A stretch of 64,000 nt of DNA from positions 124,001-188,000 of the forward strand of contig SMMW01000559.1 in assembly GCA_004794655.1 (NCBI GenBank). The letters are read 5' to 3'. This stretch comes from Marisa cornuarietis (lineage: Eukaryota > Mollusca > Gastropoda > Architaenioglossa > Ampullariidae). Of the stretch, positions 61,760 through 64,000 are shown piece by piece (position 1 is the stretch's first letter; the number at the start of each line of letters is the position of its first letter). The notes beneath the pieces are model-generated. The model saw nothing but the letters and a program-made list of their open reading frames with translations. It searched no databases and was not told the DNA's origin. The position numbers and the translations under genes are program-made.

Positions 61760-62366
61760 TAATACAAATTCTGTACTTTTTAGGGGTTGAGGTATATACC
61801 CCATTTAATAATCATCAGTAATTAACATTACAATATAAATAATACAAATTCTATACTTTTTAGGAGTTGAGGTTATATACTTTTTAAATGTTACATTTGG
61901 TTGAAATGCCAGTAGTAACTGCCTTTGATGATGCATAGCAAGTGAAATGCATCTGATAAAAAAAAATTGCTCAAATGTTTTGTAATACACTAGTACAATT
62001 TTGCAGCGTTACTTTGATATAAATGAACTATAAAGAAATGAATGAATCTAAAAACTCATGTATTAACTTATGGACAATAGTTTGTACTTTACAAATACCA
62101 CAGAATGAGTTGCTTTTGAACTGTTAAGTTTCTGAATGACATTTAATACCTTTTAGATTTTTGTTTCACAATGTTATCAGTATACCTGGGCATTCATACG
62201 TATATTGAGACAGCTTGAAAAGCATTTTTTTGAGAAAGAAAGACTGTTGTGCTAGTTGGCATAATATGAAAATGTTTTGGAACAATTTAATACTTGCTAA
62301 AATGCCTTTTGGTTTTTCTGGATGTACACAGAGAAGTTAATAACGTGTACTGTATATGTTTATGGA

Positions 62367-62372
62367 TAATAA
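62367..62372 (+). promoter_or_regulatory. Polyadenylation signal for the element gene
   Basis: AATAAA lies about 600 bp after the stop at 61,759 and before the AACGTT-rich right end, so the transcript could terminate within the element. Confidence 0.4.
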
Positions 62373-62643
62373 AGTGATGCTAGTAGCAGAATGGATTTGT
62401 TTTTGTGATTTTGCAGGAGAGAATGTTAGTTGACAAGGAACGTTTATACAACGTTGTAATCGAACTCTAATAGAACGTTAGTAGAGGGTTAATGGTTGGT
62501 TAACTTTGGTTACTTGTAAGTTTAAATGCAACGTTAATACAACGGCTTTTCAAATGAGCAAAATTACTCACTTGTAACGTTCAATGCTAACTCTATGTCA
62601 ACGTTTGACGGTTGATATTTCTAACGTTACCGTAACGTTCATA

Positions 62644-62665
62644 CAACGTACTCATGTTATCTGGG
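62644..62665 (-). repeat. Right terminal inverted repeat of the 4.4-kb element
   Basis: Reads caacgtactcatgttatctggg on the plus strand in two parts (caacgtact and CATGTTATCTGGG) and is followed by CA and the intact minisatellite. Upstream (62,438-62,650) are at least seven AACGTT-containing motifs, which could be subterminal protein-binding sites. Confidence 0.75.
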
Positions 62666-64000
62666 CAGTCATTGTCATGTCTTGCATACAGTCATTATCG
62701 TGTCTTGGAGACATTCATTGCCATGTGTTGAATACAGTCATTGTCATGTCTTGCATACAGTCATTGTCATGTCTTGCAAGCTGTCATTGCCATGTCTTGC
62801 ATACAGTCACTATACTGTCTTCTATACAGTCATTGTCATGTCTTGCATACAGTCATTGTCATGTCTTGGAGACATTCATTGTCATGTCTTGCATACATTC
62901 ATTGTAATGTCTTGTATACAGTCATTGTCATGTCTTGGAGACATTCATTGTCATGTCTTGCATACATTCATTGTAATGTCTTGCATACAGTCATTGTCAT
63001 GTCTTGGGGACAGTCATTGTCATGTCTTGCATACAGTCATTGTCATGTCTTGGGGACAGTCATTGTCAAGTCTTGCATACAGTCATTGTCATGTCTTGCA
63101 TACAGTCATTGTCAAGTCTTGAATACAGTCATTGTCAAGTCTTGCATACAGTCATTGTCATGTCTTGAATACAGTCATTGTCAAGTCTTGCATAGAGTCA
63201 TTGTCAAGTCTTGAATACAGTCATTGTCAAGTCTTGAATACAGTCATTGTCAAGTCTTGCATACAGTCATTGTCATGTCTTGCATACAGTCATTGTCATG
63301 TCTTAAATACAGTCATTGTCATGTCTTGCATACAGTCATTGTCATGTCTTGCATACAATCATTGTCAAGTCTTGCATACAGTCATTGTCATGTCTTAAAT
63401 ACAGTCATTGTCAAGTCTTGCATACAGTCATGTTCTCCCTCATGTCTCTCATGCAGTCATTGTCATTCATGTCTTGCATACAGTCATTGTCATGTCTTGC
63501 ATACAGTCATTGTCATGTCTTGCATACAGTCATTATCATGTCTTGAATACAGTCATTGTCAAGTCTTGCATACAGTCATTGTCATGTCTTGCATACAGTC
63601 ATTGTCAAGTCTTGAATACAGTCATTGTAAAGTCTTGCATACAGTCATTGTCATGTCTTGCATACAGTCATTGTCAAGTCTTGCATACAGTCATTGTCAT
63701 GTCTTGCATACAGTCATTGTCAAGTCTTGAATACAGTCATTGTAAAGTCTTGCATACAGTCATTGTCAAGTCTTGCATACAGTCATTGTCATGTCTTGCA
63801 TACAGTCATTGTCATGTCTTACATACAGTCATAATCATGTCTTACATACAGTCATTGTCAAGTCTTGCATACAGTCATTGTCATGTCTTAAATAAAGTCA
63901 TTGTCAAGTCTTGCATACAGTCATGTTCTCCCTCATGTCTCTCATGCAGTCATTGTCATTCATGTCTTGCATACAGTCATTGTCATGTCTTGCATACAGT
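62666..64000. repeat. 23-bp minisatellite, right part, running off the window
   Basis: About 58 tandem copies of a 23-bp unit with core cagtcattgtcatgtcttg. Two main variants (..catgtcttgcata and ..caagtcttgaata) alternate irregularly. An unusual unit (tcatgttctccctcatg) occurs at about 63,427 and again at about 63,920, showing a 493-bp higher-order duplication. Because 23 is not a multiple of 3, all three frames are open for long runs; the resulting HCHVL/SLSCL peptides are not evidence of genes. Confidence 0.9.

Larger units (their letters stand above)
58278..62665 (+). mobile_element. DNA element with terminal inverted repeats carrying a DUF4806-type gene
   Basis: The ends are CCCAGATAACATG at 58,278-58,290 and its perfect reverse complement at 62,653-62,665; the match extends with two mismatches to about 22 bp (..ACGTTG). 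Both ends are flanked by the dinucleotide CA (58,276-58,277 and 62,666-62,667). The sequence on either side is the 23-bp minisatellite. An uninterrupted unit at about 58,088-58,107 shows the pre-insertion sequence (ccatgcagtcattg) with a single CA, supporting a 2-bp target duplication. Both ends contain many AACGTT motifs, and a 17-bp sequence (caacgttaatacaacgg) is shared between left and right ends in direct orientation. The 4,388-bp body holds one multi-exon gene on the plus strand and a polyadenylation signal (AATAAA, 62,367). A 2-bp duplication is compatible with CACTA/EnSpm-type elements, but the termini lack CACTA, so the superfamily is open. Confidence 0.75.

Noticed and set aside
62584..63730. 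Long frames of HCHVLHTVIVMS-type repeats
   Set aside because: Products of a 23-bp tandem repeat in all three frames.

Overview
This is nuclear DNA from an animal, most likely a mollusc and probably a gastropod. It is not bacterial. Evidence: GT-AG splice sites flank short coding exons separated by introns of 16-26 kb. There are more than 15 long (CA)n/(GT)n microsatellites, tRNA-derived SINEs, non-LTR retrotransposon remains, several kinds of minisatellite and two interstitial TTAGGG-type tracts. The species assignment is inferred from repeat style, not from a recognised gene.

Left part (1 to about 42.6 kb): mostly introns of one minus-strand gene. I find three exons whose splice phases join perfectly: 42,265-42,562 (start ATG at 42,479), 16,488-16,575 and 617-700. 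The start exon has an acceptor at its 5' side and an in-frame stop before the ATG, so an untranslated exon should lie to the right. The gene runs off the left edge. I do not recognise the protein; its visible N-terminus is basic, RS/His-rich and then acidic. The introns hold a decayed LINE with endonuclease, reverse transcriptase and C-terminal motifs (about 29.9-32.7 kb), a reverse-oriented LINE fragment (5.4-6.1 kb), SINEs, an interspersed repeat carrying a 44-bp VNTR present as two inverted copies (20.3 and 27.0 kb), a 40-44-bp minisatellite (36.6-37.3 kb) and many dinucleotide arrays.

Middle (42.6-57.9 kb): a 50-bp tandem repeat, a 1.1-kb array of 20-bp units with an 80-bp higher-order pattern, one convincing plus-strand exon (47,734-47,816), about 0.95 kb of pure CT/CA low-complexity DNA with an embedded CCCTAA tract, and a cluster of three SINE copies at 54.2-55.7 kb.

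Right part (57.9-64 kb): the most interesting object. A 4,388-bp element (58,278-62,665) has 13-bp perfect terminal inverted repeats, a 2-bp CA target duplication and AACGTT-rich subterminal repeats. It carries a multi-exon gene with a DUF4806-type C-terminal domain. It sits inside a 23-bp minisatellite array that continues past the window edge, and an unoccupied array unit nearby supplies the empty target site. No transposase is visible, so it is either a DUF4806-bearing mobile element moved by something else or a deletion derivative of a larger one.

No rRNA, functional tRNA or CRISPR was found. Exon calls are from reading splice signals and reading frames by eye; transcript data would settle them.
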